From contig JAFTIG010000041.1 in NCBI GenBank assembly GCA_017457015.1, positions 1 to 17,239 of the forward strand: a DNA stretch of 17,239 nt, in the 5' to 3' direction. The stretch comes from Clostridia bacterium. Lineage in GTDB: Bacteria; Bacillota_A; Clostridia; Christensenellales; Borkfalkiaceae. The position numbers were made by a program, and so were the translations under genes. This document shows positions 15,882-17,239 of the stretch, piece after piece; the first letter of the stretch is position 1; each line of letters begins with the position of its first letter. Below the pieces are notes generated by a model. That model was not told the DNA's origin. It made no database searches and saw only the letters and a list, made by a program, of their open reading frames with translations.

Positions 15882-16376
15882 CTAAATACTGAACAGTCCA
15901 CCCAGTTTATTCGTTTGCGCGTGGGTTAGCGCAACGGCAAGTGCGTCTGCCGCGTCGTCGGGTTTGGGAACGGCTTTGAGGTTTAGAAACATCTTAACCA
16001 TTGCCTGTATCTGCCCCTTTTCCGCTCTACCGTAACCGGTGAGCGCTTGTTTTATTTGTAAAGGCGTGTATTCGTAAATTCTACCGCACTCCTTAACGCA
16101 AGTTAAAAGCACTACCCCCCTTGCGTGCGCAACTGCTATCCCCGTCTTTACGTTCTTTGCAAAGAACAACTCTTCTATAGCAATCTCGTCGGGTTTATAC
16201 TTATCTAATATCTGTCTTACACCCTTTTCAAGCATTGCAAGGCGAACGGCGATATTTTCTTCCTTTGGGGTTGAAACTATACCGTAATCGAGCATCTGCG
16301 GTTTTTTACCTTTTTCCGTTTTGATAACCCCGTAACCGAGCGTGGCTATACCGGGGTCAAATCCCAAAATTACCAT
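15882..16376 (-). CDS. ruvC: Holliday junction resolvase RuvC
   Basis: Endonuclease that cuts Holliday junctions symmetrically. The 164-residue protein has the four acidic catalytic residues: D7 (ILGFDPG), E68 (IAIEELFFAKN), D141 and D144 (DDAADALAVALTH). The ATG is fixed by the family's N terminus (VILGFDPG). No Shine-Dalgarno site is present, and the -10 of a consensus-like promoter ends only 9 bases before the ATG, so the mRNA should have a leader of just a few bases. First gene of the ruvCAB-queA-tgt operon. Confidence 0.97.
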   Translation of the reverse strand: MVILGFDPGIATLGYGVIKTEKGKKPQMLDYGIVSTPKEENIAVRLAMLEKGVRQILDKYKPDEIAIEELFFAKNVKTGIAVAHARGVVLLTCVKECGRIYEYTPLQIKQALTGYGRAEKGQIQAMVKMFLNLKAVPKPDDAADALAVALTHAQTNKLGGLFSI

Positions 16377-16385
16377 AATAATATT

Positions 16386-16414
16386 ATTTTACTAAATTTA
16401 AATATAAAAGTCAA
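16386..16414 (-). promoter_or_regulatory. Promoter of the ruvC-ruvA-ruvB-queA-tgt operon
   Basis: TTGACT (16414-16409), 17-base spacer, TAAAAT (16391-16386), with a very AT-rich spacer. The start site expected about 7 bases further on falls some 3 bases before the ruvC ATG. It sits right beside the hairpin that ends the upstream protease gene. Confidence 0.75.
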
Positions 16415-16416
16415 TA

Positions 16417-16456
16417 AATAAGGTGCGACAATATGAAATCGTCGCACCGCCTTATT
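16417..16456 (-). terminator. Terminator-like hairpin after the protease gene
   Basis: An 8-bp GC-rich stem (GGTGCGAC / GTCGCACC on the plus strand) extended by AATAA/TTATT beyond a 3-base bulge, 13 bases after the protease stop. On the transcript it is followed by TTATTGACTTTT rather than a clean T-run, so termination may be moderate. It abuts the -35 of the ruvC promoter. Confidence 0.65.
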
Positions 16457-16468
16457 CTAAATATTTAA

Positions 16469-17239
16469 TTATTTACCCGTATCACAGAAACGATATTCCT
16501 TAATTGCCATAGTAATGGTTTTTTGTGTAGTCGTAGGGAATATTCCGCTAGCCGCTCTCTCTACGACAAGAATCAACTCGTCGCCGAAATTCAAGCCGCT
16601 TACTATATTCGGCAAATCGTTTGAATCGTCTACATTCACCCCGTTTGCAGTAAGTATCTTATCGTTTTTCTGCAATCCCGCACTTTCTGCAATACTACCC
16701 GATACTACGCCCGTAATAGTCGTTACGCCGTCCGCATAAGAAGTAGTAAACCCTAACTGTTGACGTCTACCCGAAATATATCCGTAGTTCGATTCGTTAC
16801 ACGTTCCGATAAGTTGTCTTGCTATGTTCATAAATCCGTTTTCGGTCGTGTCGCCGCTAATCTTATAAGGTATAGCGTAATTGATTCCCGAATAACAAAC
16901 TTCTTTATCTGCAACGTAGTTGATACCGCCGTTGGTTATACCGATAAGTTCGCCTGCCATATTAAATAGACCACCGCCAGAATTGCCCGGCCAAATGTCA
17001 ACGTTAATTTGTAAGAGCGTAAGCGTACCTATTTCAGAAAAATACGCTTCTCTGTTAATATAAGCAATATTACCTGCCGTAAAAGTACCGGGAAGTATGC
17101 CTTCTGCATTGCCGATTGCAAAAACCTGCTCTGCCACGCGTACTTGATAACCGCTCGACGGCACTTTTGCTTCTACAATTTCAAGACCGCTACCTTCAGG
17201 CAAGGTAAGTTTTAAGACCGCAACGTCAGACGTTTTATC
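16469..17239 (-). CDS. HtrA/DegP-like serine protease with PDZ domain (5' end outside window)
   Basis: Partial gene: the reading frame is open to the window edge, giving 256 residues. The first visible residues, DKTSDVAVLKL, hold the catalytic Asp; the catalytic His and any signal or membrane anchor lie outside. The nucleophile is in WPGNSGGGLF (Ser87 of the visible part), preceded by AIGNAEG, and INYAIP follows as in HtrA proteases. A single PDZ domain covers about 150-240 (LGFTT, ITGVVSGSIAESAGLQKNDKIL within it). HtrA proteins work in envelope protein quality control, usually outside the cytoplasm. The PGNSGG motif is preceded by Trp where Asn is common. A TTG at 17203 could be mistaken for a start, but it lies after the catalytic Asp. 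A hairpin follows the stop. Confidence 0.9.
   Translation of the reverse strand, partial: DKTSDVAVLKLTLPEGSGLEIVEAKVPSSGYQVRVAEQVFAIGNAEGILPGTFTAGNIAYINREAYFSEIGTLTLLQINVDIWPGNSGGGLFNMAGELIGITNGGINYVADKEVCYSGINYAIPYKISGDTTENGFMNIARQLIGTCNESNYGYISGRRQQLGFTTSYADGVTTITGVVSGSIAESAGLQKNDKILTANGVNVDDSNDLPNIVSGLNFGDELILVVERAASGIFPTTTQKTITMAIKEYRFCDTGK

Overview
All genes in this 17.2 kb window lie on the minus strand, so transcription runs from high to low coordinates. It is a compact, moderately AT-rich chromosomal segment of housekeeping genes. Gram-positive-like Shine-Dalgarno sites, the order ruvC-ruvA-ruvB-queA-tgt-yajC-TIGR04086, a B. subtilis-type PurF with a propeptide and Fe-S cysteines, and a purine operon with separate AICAR formyltransferase and PurO-type IMP cyclohydrolase genes all point to a member of the Clostridia (Bacillota). 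An uncultured anaerobe is plausible; I cannot name the genus. No phage, plasmid, transposase, CRISPR, rRNA or tRNA gene was seen.

Layout in order of transcription. (1) 17239-16469: the 3' part of an HtrA/DegP-like trypsin-fold protease with a PDZ domain, running off the window edge and ending in a hairpin. (2) 16414-11891: ruvC-ruvA-ruvB (Holliday-junction processing) with queA-tgt (queuosine tRNA modification). The promoter lies so close to ruvC that its transcript should be almost leaderless. Between queA and tgt lies a 181-bp hairpin-rich segment bounded by two 28-bp direct repeats, the upstream one being the 3' end of queA itself. (3) 11854-10816: yajC with its own palindrome-rich promoter, then a TIGR04086-family membrane protein whose start codon directly follows a strong terminator-like hairpin, then a terminator. 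(4) 10780-7857: trkA-trkH, a potassium uptake system, with its own promoter. (5) 7833-5: the purine operon purE-purC-purF-purM-purN-purO-purH(formyltransferase only)-purD, under a near-consensus promoter and a ZTP (pfl) riboswitch with an overlapping intrinsic terminator.

The purine operon covers PRPP to phosphoribosylamine (PurF), GAR (PurD), FGAR (PurN), AIR (PurM), CAIR (PurE), SAICAR (PurC), FAICAR (PurH-like) and IMP (PurO). FGAM synthetase (purLQS) and adenylosuccinate lyase (purB) are not in the window. The riboswitch fits this physiology: ZMP/ZTP accumulates when 10-formyl-THF is short, and 10-formyl-THF is used by PurN and the AICAR formyltransferase.

Points most worth a second look are the queA-tgt repeat element, the hairpin embedding the start of the TIGR04086 gene, the altered glutamine-site motif of PurF, the PurO/formyltransferase split, and the near-leaderless ruvC.
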